Counted from the first letter of the stretch, positions 35,088 through 44,131 are shown. The stretch is 53,761 nucleotides of DNA from Actinomycetota bacterium (GCA_023489235.1 JAMDDE010000043.1:1-53761), one strand, 5' to 3'. The notes: generated by a model from the letters alone, not told the origin. Translations and numbers: made by a program.

Positions 35088-35978
35088 CTACCTGTGGCTA
35101 TCTATTCCCACTCGAGTACGCATCAAGTCCCTGATCGTCCTATATCCAATAAGCGTTATACCGTTCTCGAACAGGCAGGAGCGCAAGGACTTGTCGTTAA
35201 CTAGCAGATCGCGATCGTCAACTCTCTCCTGGAAGCGGGGGGTGAGAGCACGAAGCTCTGGCGTGTCCGCTGCAGGATGGAAGTTGATCTCGGTTACTCC
35301 CGGCTCCAAATTGCACAATGTCCCCAATAGATCCCCCCTATCTCTTGGGTGAGGAGCGCTAATGCAATGGTCAGGAAATAGAACTCCCGCCTCTTGAGCT
35401 AGTTGCCTGAAAGGAAATCCAATCAACCGCTCGGTACTGGCGCCAGTCAAACGAACGGGCAAGGAGAACTCCACTGCGAGATCCAGATAGACATCGAAAA
35501 ACTCCGGCCTCAACTGCATTACCCGGAGGTGGCTGTTGAGGTGGCTGACATCGAATCCCCAATAAATAGCTCGCTCTATCTGTGCTCTGCACTCCCTGCG
35601 CACCTCGTCCATGTCCGCATGGTCCCATACGTCATCGATCGTACTGGCAAACCCCCCGTCACCTCCCAACAAAGATGGAGCATGCGTGATCGGTCCCCAC
35701 TTGTAGAGCTTGTACTCAGCATTCAAGGTCAGATGTACACCTATGTCCTCACCCCTGTACTCCGCAGCAGCTCCAAGCGCCCAGGGACAAGGAACCATCA
35801 AGCTAGCACTGGTTGCCAACCCAGAGCGAAGACAGTCATACACGCCTAGATTGGCAGAGTGACTAAAGCCAAGATCGTCGCAGGTAATTATGAGCAACCG
35901 TGCGTCATCAGGATAGCCAAGCAATTCAGTAAGCAGAGACACTATAAAAACGGTATCGCTCTCTACAACGGTTTGCAT
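35088..35978 (-). CDS. YdjC/ChbG-type carbohydrate deacetylase family protein
   Basis: The TIM-barrel-like ChbG/HpnK family removes N-acetyl groups from sugars. The metal-binding Asp-Asp pair is in LLIITCDDLGFSHSANLGVY, LATSASLMVPCPWALGAAAE follows, then DIGVHLTLNAEYKLYKWGP, HLNSHLRVMQLRPEFFDVYL and VTEINFHPAADTPELRALTP near the end. These positions fit the family's Asp, His and His ligands. The open frame reaches TTG 36032, but ATG 35978 (MQTVVESDTVFIV) is preferred; neither has a good ribosome site. Length from ATG is 296. It sits between the thioesterase fusion gene and a hypothetical membrane protein, suggesting a glycan or lipid envelope role, unproven. Confidence 0.85.
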   Translation of the reverse strand: MQTVVESDTVFIVSLLTELLGYPDDARLLIITCDDLGFSHSANLGVYDCLRSGLATSASLMVPCPWALGAAAEYRGEDIGVHLTLNAEYKLYKWGPITHAPSLLGGDGGFASTIDDVWDHADMDEVRRECRAQIERAIYWGFDVSHLNSHLRVMQLRPEFFDVYLDLAVEFSLPVRLTGASTERLIGFPFRQLAQEAGVLFPDHCISAPHPRDRGDLLGTLCNLEPGVTEINFHPAADTPELRALTPRFQERVDDRDLLVNDKSLRSCLFENGITLIGYRTIRDLMRTRVGIDSHR

Positions 35979-36101
35979 ATTGTGCCCGGAACTCGCCTCT
36001 GAACCGCTGGCTCCAAGTCCGTGGATCAACAACGGGAGGTGGCGATGGATTGAATCTTGAGCTGTCCTGACCCTTCAAATAGTTCGATTCATTTAGCTCG
36101 A

Positions 36102-37538
36102 TCAGCGCTCCTCTATTAGCAACGACTGGATAGCACGACCGATCATGCCGTTCTTGTCCCATAGAGCGCTTTGAGCTAAACCTATCCCGGAGCTTTCCAC
36201 CTGGGTGGAAGCATCCAGGCATACCCATTCTCCCAGGGGCATCCTAGAAAGATAGACCGTGAGATCCGGATTGATGAAGATATGGCTGTCGAAACCCAAC
36301 AGCGCACTGATGCCATTGCCGAAGTCGGAAGCCGCCATGACCCGCTGTAGTGGAGTGGGATCCTGGTCAGGGACTACCCGTTGGCGTAGCCTTATCCATA
36401 CCGTAGCAGGCCCCCTCTCCTTGAACGCACCGCGTACGAAACGTATATCCACACCTGAGTTGTGAAAAGCACGATAATCGACTAGATCCATTCTTTCTGG
36501 AAAGCCAACCTCTGGTCCCGGTGGCGGGGCACCCATAGCTGCAGACACATGCAATCGCGACTCTTCCGGCAATAAAACCGTAGTGGTGCGCAGTCTCAAA
36601 GCAGTTGCCCTGGCTACCAACTGCTCCTCTGTGCTCAGTGACGCCTCGACTAGCTGGACCCTTCGTCCTGGTCGTGCCAGCCTAGACGATACTGCCAAAG
36701 GAGCCAATGGAACAGGACGAAGCAGTTCGATGGTCATGCGTACGACACTCATACGCTCAATGGCAGACTGTTCGTTCGATAGGTCTTTGATGGTTGTATC
36801 CGCTGAAGCGATATCCTCTGGACACTCCTCTATGGCCTTGGCTAGTAGCGCTGCTACCGGACCCCCATGAAGGGCGTTCTGTTCCCAGGGACCACGGGTC
36901 AGCTCCGTAGGCATCCAAAGGGTCTCCCTCGTAGTTGATCCGCCCTCCCCTACGCTACTTGCCCTCTCGGAGCCAGCTTCATTCTTTGTTCTTGATTCAT
37001 AGGGTATGAACAAGAACTCCTCTGCATCGGTGGTGGTCGCAGTAGAGCTTCTGTACCAGGCGTCTACCCGCTGGTGCAACCAGGCCAACCCATCTGGCAT
37101 GGCCATTGCTTCCTTCCAACCGGACAGGACCTCCTCTACCTCTTTCCTGGTGGGGATGGAAGCCAGGATCTCCACGTTGAGCTCTTCGGCGAGCACTTCA
37201 TGATCGGAGTGGGAACGCATGAGAGACGGACGCTTGGCATTATCAGCCGACTTGGCGAACATATGCCTTGGATGAAGAGCGGGGTGAATCATGTCGATGA
37301 GATCTGCCTCGAGCTCCTTGGTAACCTGGACGGCCTCGATTACATCCTCCTTGCCGATGACGGGAATCCATCTGGTCTTAACGGGCTTTTCCATCAGATA
37401 GAGCTCGCCGGTGTCCACTACCCAGTAGAGGTCGTAGGAGAGGTTGGGCTTCAAGGAGGATCTCCACTCGGTCCCATAGTTGACCTCATCAGAGTATCTC
37501 CTGGTCTCGTCGAGGTCGTAAAACTCTTCAATGTTCAT
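36102..37538 (-). CDS. Fusion of an uncharacterised N-terminal domain with a TesB-like acyl-CoA thioesterase
   Basis: The C-terminal about 260 residues are a double hot-dog thioesterase: GPWEQNALHGGPVAALLAKA opens the first hot dog, RMTIELLRPVPLAPLAVSSR and RPGRRVQLVEASLSTEEQLV continue it, and the end has MAASDFGNGISALLGFDSHI and WVCLDASTQVESSGIGLAQS, all typical of acyl-CoA thioesterase-like proteins. The first 165 residues (MNIEEFYDLDETRRYSDEVN, then EILASIPTRKEVEEVLSGWK) look like a separate small actinobacterial domain of unknown function. A polar linker (about 170-205) joins them. The frame is continuous, with no sign of a missed stop. The probable activity is hydrolysis of acyl-CoA, and the acyl-CoA synthetase gene at 37968-39551 is the next upstream gene on the strand. 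Confidence 0.8.
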   Translation of the reverse strand: MNIEEFYDLDETRRYSDEVNYGTEWRSSLKPNLSYDLYWVVDTGELYLMEKPVKTRWIPVIGKEDVIEAVQVTKELEADLIDMIHPALHPRHMFAKSADNAKRPSLMRSHSDHEVLAEELNVEILASIPTRKEVEEVLSGWKEAMAMPDGLAWLHQRVDAWYRSSTATTTDAEEFLFIPYESRTKNEAGSERASSVGEGGSTTRETLWMPTELTRGPWEQNALHGGPVAALLAKAIEECPEDIASADTTIKDLSNEQSAIERMSVVRMTIELLRPVPLAPLAVSSRLARPGRRVQLVEASLSTEEQLVARATALRLRTTTVLLPEESRLHVSAAMGAPPPGPEVGFPERMDLVDYRAFHNSGVDIRFVRGAFKERGPATVWIRLRQRVVPDQDPTPLQRVMAASDFGNGISALLGFDSHIFINPDLTVYLSRMPLGEWVCLDASTQVESSGIGLAQSALWDKNGMIGRAIQSLLIEER

Positions 37539-37967
37539 AGAGCTACTTTAGTAGCAGGAGAAGCTCACTGATACACCCATGCGAGATGATGCAACCATGA
37601 GAGGTGCCTGTATCAGAAGCGAACAAGTCATTCAGATCACCTTATTCGACGAGGACTACCTGAACTCAATGAGCAGGAAAAGAGATAAGCCTTGGTTCCT
37701 CGATGAACATACCCGGTCGATTGGTAAAAAAGGAGTGGCTGAGGCTAGACGGGTACTTCACACGGTGAGCACCCAAACATCTACGACCCCTGCCGCCATA
37801 CCGATGGCTGGATGACCAAGCTGCGCCCTGTTAAACCAACACCTCGTGTCCAAGGTCAATGGTTGGACATATCTAGGTATGAAAGGATGAACTAGCCTAC
37901 GTCCAGTTCCACTGGACTCCCGATACCAACTCCGTAGTTGAGCACAGATACAATCAAGAAGCCCATA
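37539..37967. other. Intergenic region around a possible small gene
   Basis: This spacer upstream of the thioesterase fusion contains only the possible plus-strand small gene at 37579-37815. A copy of CCCTGTTAAA (37826-37835) is related to the motif found twice upstream of korA. I see no RNA gene and no terminator. Confidence 0.4.
37579..37815 (+). CDS. Possible small hypothetical protein
   Basis: The 78-residue frame (ATG 37579, or ATG 37597 giving 72 residues) encodes QVIQITLFDEDYLN, then KPWFLDEHTRSIGKKGVAEA followed by RRVLHT and a Thr/Ser tail. The LDEHTRSIGKKGVAEAR stretch looks like small actinobacterial proteins I recall with a LDExTRxxGxxGxAxAR pattern, which is why I keep it. It fills an otherwise empty spacer and overlaps no other gene. 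There is no good ribosome site. Function is unknown; it could still be a chance ORF. Confidence 0.45.
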   Translation: MRDDATMRGACIRSEQVIQITLFDEDYLNSMSRKRDKPWFLDEHTRSIGKKGVAEARRVLHTVSTQTSTTPAAIPMAG

Positions 37968-39551
37968 CTAGCCCTGTCCCTCCTCCCATTCTTCTCGCAA
38001 CTTTGCCTTGGCTACCTTACCTACTGGGGTCAAGGGCAGTTCAGTACGGATAACGAACTGCCTTGGCACCTTGTAGTCCGCCAATCTCTCCCGACAGTAC
38101 TCCTCCAGTTCTTCAGGCGTAGGTGTCTCTCCTGGCTTGGGGACGATATAGAACCTGCCCACTTCCCCTAGAACAGGATCGGGTACCCCAATTCCTGCAG
38201 CTATTGCCACCTTCGGATGCATCCCCAATACGTTCTCCACCTCTACGGGATAGACGTTGTATCCTCCTTGGATATACATCTCCTTACGACGACCTTTCAG
38301 TTCTATATGCCCATCAGGTCGTATGGCAGCCATATCGCCAGTAGAGAGCCAACCGTCACTGGAAAAGGTCTGAGCGGTCTCCTCCGGCATCCCATAGTAT
38401 CCAGCAGCCACACAGTCGCCTTTGATTTGCAGCTCGCCAACTTCGCCGTCCTCTTTGACCTCACCGCCCTCCCCGACAACACGAGCCTGAAAGTCTCCTA
38501 TGGGGACTCCGAGCGTGGCAGAGACCGTCATCAGATCGTCGTCCAATCTCGAGAGAACACATGCTCCAGAGCTCTCCGACAGACCGTAGAGATTGAGCAC
38601 AGTCCCATTGGGGAATCCTGAGGATATCGAACGACACAGTTCCGGCTCTACATTGGAGCCCCCGGCCGCACACAGCCTTACTGAGCTCAGGTCGGTATCC
38701 GGAAAGGCAGGGGAAGAGAGGAGCATTACATACATGGTGGGCACCCCTCCGAAGATGGTCACCTTGTACCGTTGGATCACCTCCAGCACTACCTGTGGAT
38801 TGAAGCTCGGGACCAGTACCACACTCGAACCAGTCAACAGGGCAACCATTATCGTACAGGTGATCCCTCCCACGTGGTTGAAGGGAAGGTGACCAACAGA
38901 TATGTCATCCTCCCTGATAGACCAGTGTTCGGCTTGAGCTTGGGCTGAGGCTAGGATGGATCGTTGGGTGATCATAGCGCCTTTGGGCTTACCGGTCGTG
39001 CCAGAGGTATAGAGGATGATTGCTGTGTCCGTGGGGGCTACCTCGAACGGTTGAGCAGAGGCAAGATCCTCCAATGGAGAAGTACTGACTAGATCCTCGA
39101 AGTTGAGACCACCTTCGAATGGGTAGTTGCTCTCTCCTATGAAGATGTACCGCTTTACCTCCGGTAACCGATCGCGTAGCTGATCCAGGAAGTGCTTGAA
39201 ATCAAAGTCGGGGATGGAGGCAAGACATACAAGGGTGCTAGCTCCCGACTGATTGAGCATGTAGTCGAACTCTGCCTCTCTGTAGCGTACATTCAAGGTC
39301 ACTATGGAAGCTCCGATCCTGGCTGCAGCTATAAAAGTCAGTATCCACTCCGGCTGGTTCAAAGCTGCAAGACCGATGCGATCACCTCGTTTGACCCCTA
39401 GATCAAGTAGTGAAGCAGCTAGTTTAGCTGATAGTCGATCCAGATCAGCGTAGCTGATGGCATGATCCTCGTAGTACAAGAACGCCTTGTCTGGCCTCTC
39501 CCGTACCTGATGCTGAAGAGCAGAGTAGATGGTTTCATGCCACAGCTTCAT
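37968..39551 (-). CDS. Acyl-CoA synthetase (class I adenylate-forming)
   Basis: This enzyme activates a carboxylic acid with ATP and CoA through an acyl-adenylate. The core motif is TAIILYTSGTTGKPKGAMIT, followed by GLSESSGACVLSRLD, GDMAAIRPDGHIELKGRRKE, MYIQGGYNVYPVEVENVLGM and the catalytic lysine region TPVGKVAKAKLREEW. The start is ATG 39551 (MKLWHETIYSALQHQVRERP), not the frame's first codon at 39611, because AAGGAGG lies five bases upstream. Length is 527. It is soluble or peripheral and probably handles medium to long-chain or aromatic acids; the exact acid is unknown. It lies upstream of the thioesterase fusion and divergent from the serine hydrolase. Confidence 0.93.
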   Translation of the reverse strand: MKLWHETIYSALQHQVRERPDKAFLYYEDHAISYADLDRLSAKLAASLLDLGVKRGDRIGLAALNQPEWILTFIAAARIGASIVTLNVRYREAEFDYMLNQSGASTLVCLASIPDFDFKHFLDQLRDRLPEVKRYIFIGESNYPFEGGLNFEDLVSTSPLEDLASAQPFEVAPTDTAIILYTSGTTGKPKGAMITQRSILASAQAQAEHWSIREDDISVGHLPFNHVGGITCTIMVALLTGSSVVLVPSFNPQVVLEVIQRYKVTIFGGVPTMYVMLLSSPAFPDTDLSSVRLCAAGGSNVEPELCRSISSGFPNGTVLNLYGLSESSGACVLSRLDDDLMTVSATLGVPIGDFQARVVGEGGEVKEDGEVGELQIKGDCVAAGYYGMPEETAQTFSSDGWLSTGDMAAIRPDGHIELKGRRKEMYIQGGYNVYPVEVENVLGMHPKVAIAAGIGVPDPVLGEVGRFYIVPKPGETPTPEELEEYCRERLADYKVPRQFVIRTELPLTPVGKVAKAKLREEWEEGQG

Positions 39552-39695
39552 ATTGCCTCCTTGGGTAGTTCTACCTAACAAACTATTGAAATTGATTTCA
39601 CTACGATCCACAAATCACTTGGGACTGTTCTCCGTTGAACGGTCGTGGGACAAGCCGAGTTAACCTATAGCTAGCAACAGTGAAGGGAGTGAGCA

Positions 39696-40859
39696 ATGGC
39701 TCGGGTAGAAGGGTATGCAAATAACCAATTCCAAGAGGTAGTACAGGCTTTCAAGTCCAACTTCGACAACCATGGAGACGTAGGAGCATCGCTTTGCATA
39801 TACAAGGACGGTGCAGTAGTTGTTGACCTGTGGGGAGGATACAACGGCTATGCCCCTTATGGTTCAGATACTTTACAGCTCATCTTCTCCGCCACCAAAG
39901 GAATCACCACAACAGCAGCCTTGATCCTGGTGGATCGATCCGAGCTAGACCTGGACGTTCCAGTAAAAGAGTATTGGCCAGAGTTTGCCAAAGCAGGTAA
40001 GGACAGGATAACTACCCGATGGCTCCTCTCTCATCGAGCAGGGCTCCCCTATGTAGATGCGCATCTGGACTTGGAAGAGGTCATCTCCTGGACTCCAGTG
40101 ATAGAGGCACTAGCTGAGCAGGCCCCCCTCTGGGAACCTGGCTCTGGCCACGGCTATCACGCCCTCACCTTTGGATGGTTGGTCGGAGAGGTGTTGAGGC
40201 GCGTGAGCGGGATGTCCGTAAGCGAGCTGATCTCCAAGGAGATTGCCTCTCCATTGAACTTGGACTTGTGGATCGGCCTTCCATCCTCACTCGAGCCCAG
40301 GGTCGCACCTCTGCTTCCTCCACGGCTCGAGCTCCCCGATGGATTCGGCCAAAGTGTCAATCAGCTCATCAACAGCTTTCTAGGTCCCGAAAGCGTACTA
40401 GGAAAAGCACTGTCGCTCTCTGGAGCACTTCCTTTGAACATGGAGAGGTTCCCTTGGAATGACTCCAAACTCCATGAAGCCCAGTTGCCTGCAGCTAGCG
40501 GCATAACCAACGCCCGCTCGTTGGCAAGGATGTACGCTTCCGTAATTGGAGAGGTGGAAGGAATACGCCTTGTATCCCCTCGAACCATGGAGATGGCTCG
40601 CCAAGTGCATTCCGATGGCCCAGATCGAGTACTCGTAGTTCCTACTCGCTTCGGTGCCGGTTACATGCTTGACTCAGCATTCCAACCACTGTTGGGTCAG
40701 GGATCATTCGGACATCCAGGAGCTGGCGGTTCACTGGGCTTCGCCGATCCAGAGGCAGGTATTTCGTTTGCTTACGTCATGAACCAGATGCAGATCAACC
40801 TCTCCGGGGACCCCAGAACTCAGAGTTTGGTCGAAGCACTTCGCCACTGTCTATCCTGA
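39696..40859 (+). CDS. Serine hydrolase of the beta-lactamase/EstB family
   Basis: The 387-residue protein belongs to the class C beta-lactamase-like serine hydrolases, often esterases. The SxxK motif is SATK at residues 65-68, the tyrosine motif is in GSGHGYHALTFGWLVGEV, and FGHPGAGGSLGFADPEAGIS supplies the C-terminal glycine-rich loop. LLSHRAGLPYVDAHLDLEEV is also typical. There is no signal peptide, so it is probably cytoplasmic, like EstB. AGGGAG lies about 8 bases before ATG 39696. It is divergent from the acyl-CoA synthetase. The substrate is unknown; family members cleave short-chain esters rather than antibiotics. Confidence 0.9.
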   Translation: MARVEGYANNQFQEVVQAFKSNFDNHGDVGASLCIYKDGAVVVDLWGGYNGYAPYGSDTLQLIFSATKGITTTAALILVDRSELDLDVPVKEYWPEFAKAGKDRITTRWLLSHRAGLPYVDAHLDLEEVISWTPVIEALAEQAPLWEPGSGHGYHALTFGWLVGEVLRRVSGMSVSELISKEIASPLNLDLWIGLPSSLEPRVAPLLPPRLELPDGFGQSVNQLINSFLGPESVLGKALSLSGALPLNMERFPWNDSKLHEAQLPAASGITNARSLARMYASVIGEVEGIRLVSPRTMEMARQVHSDGPDRVLVVPTRFGAGYMLDSAFQPLLGQGSFGHPGAGGSLGFADPEAGISFAYVMNQMQINLSGDPRTQSLVEALRHCLS

Positions 40860-40923
40860 ACATGACCTTATACTTCCCAAGCGCCAGGGACGGATAGAAC
40901 GGTTCAGCTCTGGAACGGATGGA

Positions 40924-41322
40924 CTATCCTCGAGCACTTCGAGCCAAGGTATCCTCCCAGAGGATACAGGGCGCATCCCCCCACAATCGTTCCAGGTCGT
41001 AGTAGTCTCTCGTCTCCTCCAGGAATACATGGACAAGGAAATCACCGTAGTCGAGCAACACCCATCTGTAGTCGTCATCGCCCTCGACCTGCAAAGGAGG
41101 AGTGCCATTGGAAACCTTGAGGGTACGTTCGATGTGCTCGACTATGGTACGAACATGTCTAGAGTTGCGACCACTGGTAATGACAAAAGCATCCGTGATG
41201 CCCAATAGCTCACCCACCTCCATGATCACCGTACGCTCTCCGCCTTTGGCTACAGCTGCAGTAGCTGCAACTTCAGCAAGCTCTGGAATATCATGGAGTG
41301 ATTCGTGGAATCTATCTGTCAA
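40924..41322 (-). CDS. rsfS: Ribosomal silencing factor RsfS
   Basis: RsfS binds L14 and blocks subunit joining when nutrients are low. The protein has VIMEVGELLGITDAFVITSG, then RHVRTIVEHIERTLK, and WVLLDYGDFLVHVFLEETRD with YYDLERLWGD, the standard family end. The start is TTG 41322, supported by GAGGT six bases upstream. It is convergent with the serine hydrolase. nadD, often next to it, is absent; a 135-bp spacer separates it from tlyA. Confidence 0.95.
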   Translation of the reverse strand: MTDRFHESLHDIPELAEVAATAAVAKGGERTVIMEVGELLGITDAFVITSGRNSRHVRTIVEHIERTLKVSNGTPPLQVEGDDDYRWVLLDYGDFLVHVFLEETRDYYDLERLWGDAPCILWEDTLARSARG

Positions 41323-41457
41323 TCTATTACCTCGATCATATAGCTTACTCTAGCTGTTGGACAGAGTGCAGGTGTTGATTTCATCCACCGAGTGTAACGA
41401 CAAGCCGGCGACACTGTTCCCTGGAAGCACGTCGTATCCATCACCCGAGGTGAGAAC

Positions 41458-42204
41458 TCAGAACTCCACCACTCCATAGAGGAAGAACTCAACATTTCCA
41501 CGAGCTCCTTTCAGTGGAGACTGGATCACTTCCTTGACTGCCACTCCATTGTCCATCATCGCTCTGCTAACTGTTTGAACAGCCGTCTGTCTAACCGTAT
41601 CCTCGAGGATAACCCCACGACCCTTGGAAACCTCCTTCCTCCCGCTTTCGAACTGAGGTTTGACCAACAAGAGCAATTCTGAACCACGAGCAGCAAAGAC
41701 TTGGACTAACACAGGAATGACCTTGGTCAAAGAGATGAACGAGAGATCAGCCAACACAACATCGAATGAAGCCTCTCCTAACCTCTCCTTGCTCAGATAT
41801 CTGACGTTGGTACGTTCTAGCAATTTCACTCGAGGATCTCTTCGCAACTTGGCATCGAGCTGCCCATGGCCAACATCTACGGCAAGCACGTAGGCAGCCC
41901 CCCTCTGCAAGACACAGTCGGTGAACCCTCCGGTGGATGCCCCTACATCCGCCACTCTTTTACCTCGTACATCAATACCAAGAGAGGAAAGGGCCACATC
42001 CAGTTTCTCACCGCCACGACTTACGAAGCGAGATACAGGGTTGGATATCACCAAACTGTCAGCTGGTGCCACCAGATGACTCGCCTTCTCGGCCACTGAA
42101 CCGTTCACTAATACAACTTTGGCAGCAACGGCCCTGGCCGCCTCTTGTCTACTGGAGACCAAACCACGCGAAACCAGCTCTACATCAAGACGACGACGAA
42201 ACAA
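41458..42204 (-). CDS. tlyA: TlyA-family rRNA 2'-O-methyltransferase
   Basis: TlyA enzymes methylate 16S and 23S rRNA cytidines, which in mycobacteria determines capreomycin sensitivity. The N terminus is an S4 RNA-binding domain (RLDVELVSRGLVSSRQEAAR), followed by a Rossmann methyltransferase core with the SAM loop VADVGASTGGFTDCVLQRGA and DVVLADLSFISLTKVIPVLV, plus LLLVKPQFESGRKEV. The start is TTG. The HAD phosphatase - helical protein - tlyA order here matches the Rv1692-Rv1693-tlyA arrangement known from mycobacteria. The downstream NAD kinase and recN of that cluster are not here. Confidence 0.94.
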   Translation of the reverse strand: MFRRRLDVELVSRGLVSSRQEAARAVAAKVVLVNGSVAEKASHLVAPADSLVISNPVSRFVSRGGEKLDVALSSLGIDVRGKRVADVGASTGGFTDCVLQRGAAYVLAVDVGHGQLDAKLRRDPRVKLLERTNVRYLSKERLGEASFDVVLADLSFISLTKVIPVLVQVFAARGSELLLLVKPQFESGRKEVSKGRGVILEDTVRQTAVQTVSRAMMDNGVAVKEVIQSPLKGARGNVEFFLYGVVEF

Positions 42205-42433
42205 CGACTATTGCTCAACTCCTAACCCAGGCTTGCTCTCACTTAATACCATACCTTACTCCAGCTGTTTACAGATACCCTGATCAGCGCCGATCACCTG
42301 AAACTCCATACCTCCGTCGTCGAGACTTCTCCGCTACTCCAAGACGCCTGAAGGTGGCCAGAGTCACTCAGAGCCACTGTCGAAGTCTAACAGGGTAGCG
42401 TACTGTGAAAGCAGAAGCCGTAGCTAAAGAGCC

Positions 42434-43057
42434 TTATTCAACTGTTCCTTCATTCAAAGGAGCAGCAGGGGGATCACTAGAGTTAGATGAAGACGAGGCA
42501 ACGTGATCAACAGATGAGGACTTGGAGCGCGATCCAGAAGAATCACCCGACTTTGGTGAGGTCGATCGGTTACGACCGACTTTCCCTCCAGGCTTTTTAG
42601 CCGTGGTTGTGGTACGCGCCGAGGAACTTTCAGTAGGCCCTTCAACAGGTTTGCTCTGCTGTCTCGATATGCTCTCTTCTTTTGCGCTCTCTTCCGAGAG
42701 ATTGTCTTCGGATACTTTCACCGTTGAGGACTGCGATGCGGTATCGGCACCCTCTGGACAGGGAGGACGAAGCCATTTACTCATGCCGGCTAGTACAGAG
42801 GAGATAAAATCTTTGTCAACGCTATCGGCAACCTGCCACTGACGCAATGCCTCCTGCTTTACCAGGTTGACGATAGTGTCCACTCCTTGTTTGCCCTGTT
42901 TGGTCAGGAGATCGAGCAACTCCTGTACTTGCTGTCTTTTAACCTCTCCGGTACTGATTGCTTCTTTCAGGAGCTCCTCGGCTCTTTCCACCGTCATGGC
43001 AGAAAAAGCCTTTCCAGTCTCGATATATCTCCTCCACCCATCCGACACCATATTCAA
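42434..43057 (-). CDS. Helical phasin-like hypothetical protein with Ser-rich tail
   Basis: The first 100 residues are predicted amphipathic helices (DGWRRYIETGKAFSAMTVER, then QVQELLDLLTKQGKQGVDTI and LVKQEALRQWQVAD), similar to short phasin-like or granule-associated proteins. The last 110 residues are low complexity, rich in Ser, Lys and acidic residues, probably disordered. No catalytic motif is seen. It occupies the place of the small Rv1693-type gene between the HAD phosphatase and tlyA, supporting real coding status. The frame starts at TTG 43057; ATG 43051 is the more likely start. Confidence 0.7.
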   Translation of the reverse strand: MNMVSDGWRRYIETGKAFSAMTVERAEELLKEAISTGEVKRQQVQELLDLLTKQGKQGVDTIVNLVKQEALRQWQVADSVDKDFISSVLAGMSKWLRPPCPEGADTASQSSTVKVSEDNLSEESAKEESISRQQSKPVEGPTESSSARTTTTAKKPGGKVGRNRSTSPKSGDSSGSRSKSSSVDHVASSSSNSSDPPAAPLNEGTVE

Positions 43058-43206
43058 AGATTACGCCTGAAATGGGAATAGTGCAAACCAGGGTTAGCAA
43101 ATATTTGCTAATTATTCTTTCTTCTCCAACTACCTTAGAGGTTGTCTCTTGACAAGTTAATCCCTTCTCCATGGGCATAAGTCAGGGATCTGCGGAGTAC
43201 GTTTAG

Positions 43207-43989
43207 TCAATGCAACTGATTAACTGCAGCTAGCAAAGTATTCACTTTAGCGACTGGAGCTGGTTGTATATCCAGCACGCCTCCTCTCAACACGCCGCTT
43301 AGAACCAAGGTGAACGGTGCTTCAAGACGTTGGGCTAGCTTGCCATCTGTCATAGGACGATCACCAACTACCATCTCTATGTTGCGTCCCGCCAAGCGAG
43401 GAGTGCTCAATATATGCTGCTTGATCAGCTCCACCATCGCCTCGTGTGGCTTGCCTGCTACTACTGGCTCTACTTCGCCAGCTGTAGCTACTGCCGCCAA
43501 GAGAGCTCCACCCCCGGGGAGGAGACCTTCCGGTACGGGATAGGTGGCATCCTCATTGGTCCCGATCAAGCGCGCCCCTTGATGAATAGCTCTGGTCGTA
43601 TGCGTAAGCTCCTCGAAGTCGAAGTCGAGGTGCCAACCTACCACTACAGTATCGACCGGTGGGAGAGGGGCCATGATCGCGCCACTTCGGGCCACTGCTT
43701 CTTTCACTCCCGCTCCAGCACAAACGAGGACCCTCTCCCCAGCTCTCAAGAGCGATGCTGCAGCCTGTGCAGAGGTGAGTATTCCATCCTCGGATATATC
43801 TATGCCCATCGACCCCAACTTGCGAACATACTCATCGATGGTCAAGAGAGCGTTGTTGGTTACGAACAGTACCTCTCTGCCCATGGAACGGAGCCTCTCT
43901 ATTGCTTGTGGGGCGCCAGGAAGGACTTGATCGCCCCGCCAAACCACTCCATCCAAGTCGATCACCCATATGCCATGAACTTCGTCCAC
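43207..43989 (-). CDS. HAD superfamily (class IIA, NagD-like) phosphatase
   Basis: The 260-residue protein has the HAD nucleophile motif VIDLDGVVWRGDQVLPGA, motif II in VLFVTNNALLT, a cap domain and the C-terminal VVAGKPHEAMVELI and MVVGDRPMTDGKLAQR motifs. NagD-like enzymes cleave small phosphate esters; the related mycobacterial Rv1692 is a glycerol-3-phosphate phosphatase, the best guess here. AGGAG lies about seven bases before GTG 43989. It is divergent from the DUF1015 gene across a region with three 12-bp direct repeats. Confidence 0.9.
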   Translation of the reverse strand: MDEVHGIWVIDLDGVVWRGDQVLPGAPQAIERLRSMGREVLFVTNNALLTIDEYVRKLGSMGIDISEDGILTSAQAAASLLRAGERVLVCAGAGVKEAVARSGAIMAPLPPVDTVVVGWHLDFDFEELTHTTRAIHQGARLIGTNEDATYPVPEGLLPGGGALLAAVATAGEVEPVVAGKPHEAMVELIKQHILSTPRLAGRNIEMVVGDRPMTDGKLAQRLEAPFTLVLSGVLRGGVLDIQPAPVAKVNTLLAAVNQLH

Positions 43990-44006
43990 TTCTCTCTCCT
44001 CATGTA

Positions 44007-44057
44007 TTAGATGTCTTGTATTAGATGTCTTGCTAGCTGCCTGCGTTAGATGTCTTG
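44007..44057. repeat. Three direct copies of a 12-bp motif in a divergent promoter region
   Basis: TTAGATGTCTTG occurs at 44007-44018, 44021-44032 and 44046-44057, with start spacings of 14 and 25 bp. The second and third copies extend to GCTAG. They lie between the divergent HAD phosphatase (start 43989) and the DUF1015 gene (start 44132), close to the phosphatase ribosome site, and look like binding sites for a regulator or a small duplication. Confidence 0.7.
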
Positions 44058-44131
44058 CTAGATATGTAGTGAATCGGAACAGGTCACAACCCAGGTTACG
44101 CTGAGGCTGTCAACTGTGATACGCAAGAAGT

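Noticed and set aside
41319-41501. 60-codon minus-strand ORF between rsfS and tlyA
   Set aside because: It overlaps both neighbours, has no ribosome site and resembles a chance frame.
42205-42433. Possible tRNA gene between tlyA and the helical protein
   Set aside because: No T-loop consensus such as GGTTCGAATCC and no cloverleaf could be drawn on either strand.
44007-44057. Possible CRISPR array
   Set aside because: The repeats are only 12 bp, number three, and have unequal short spacers (2 and 13 bp).
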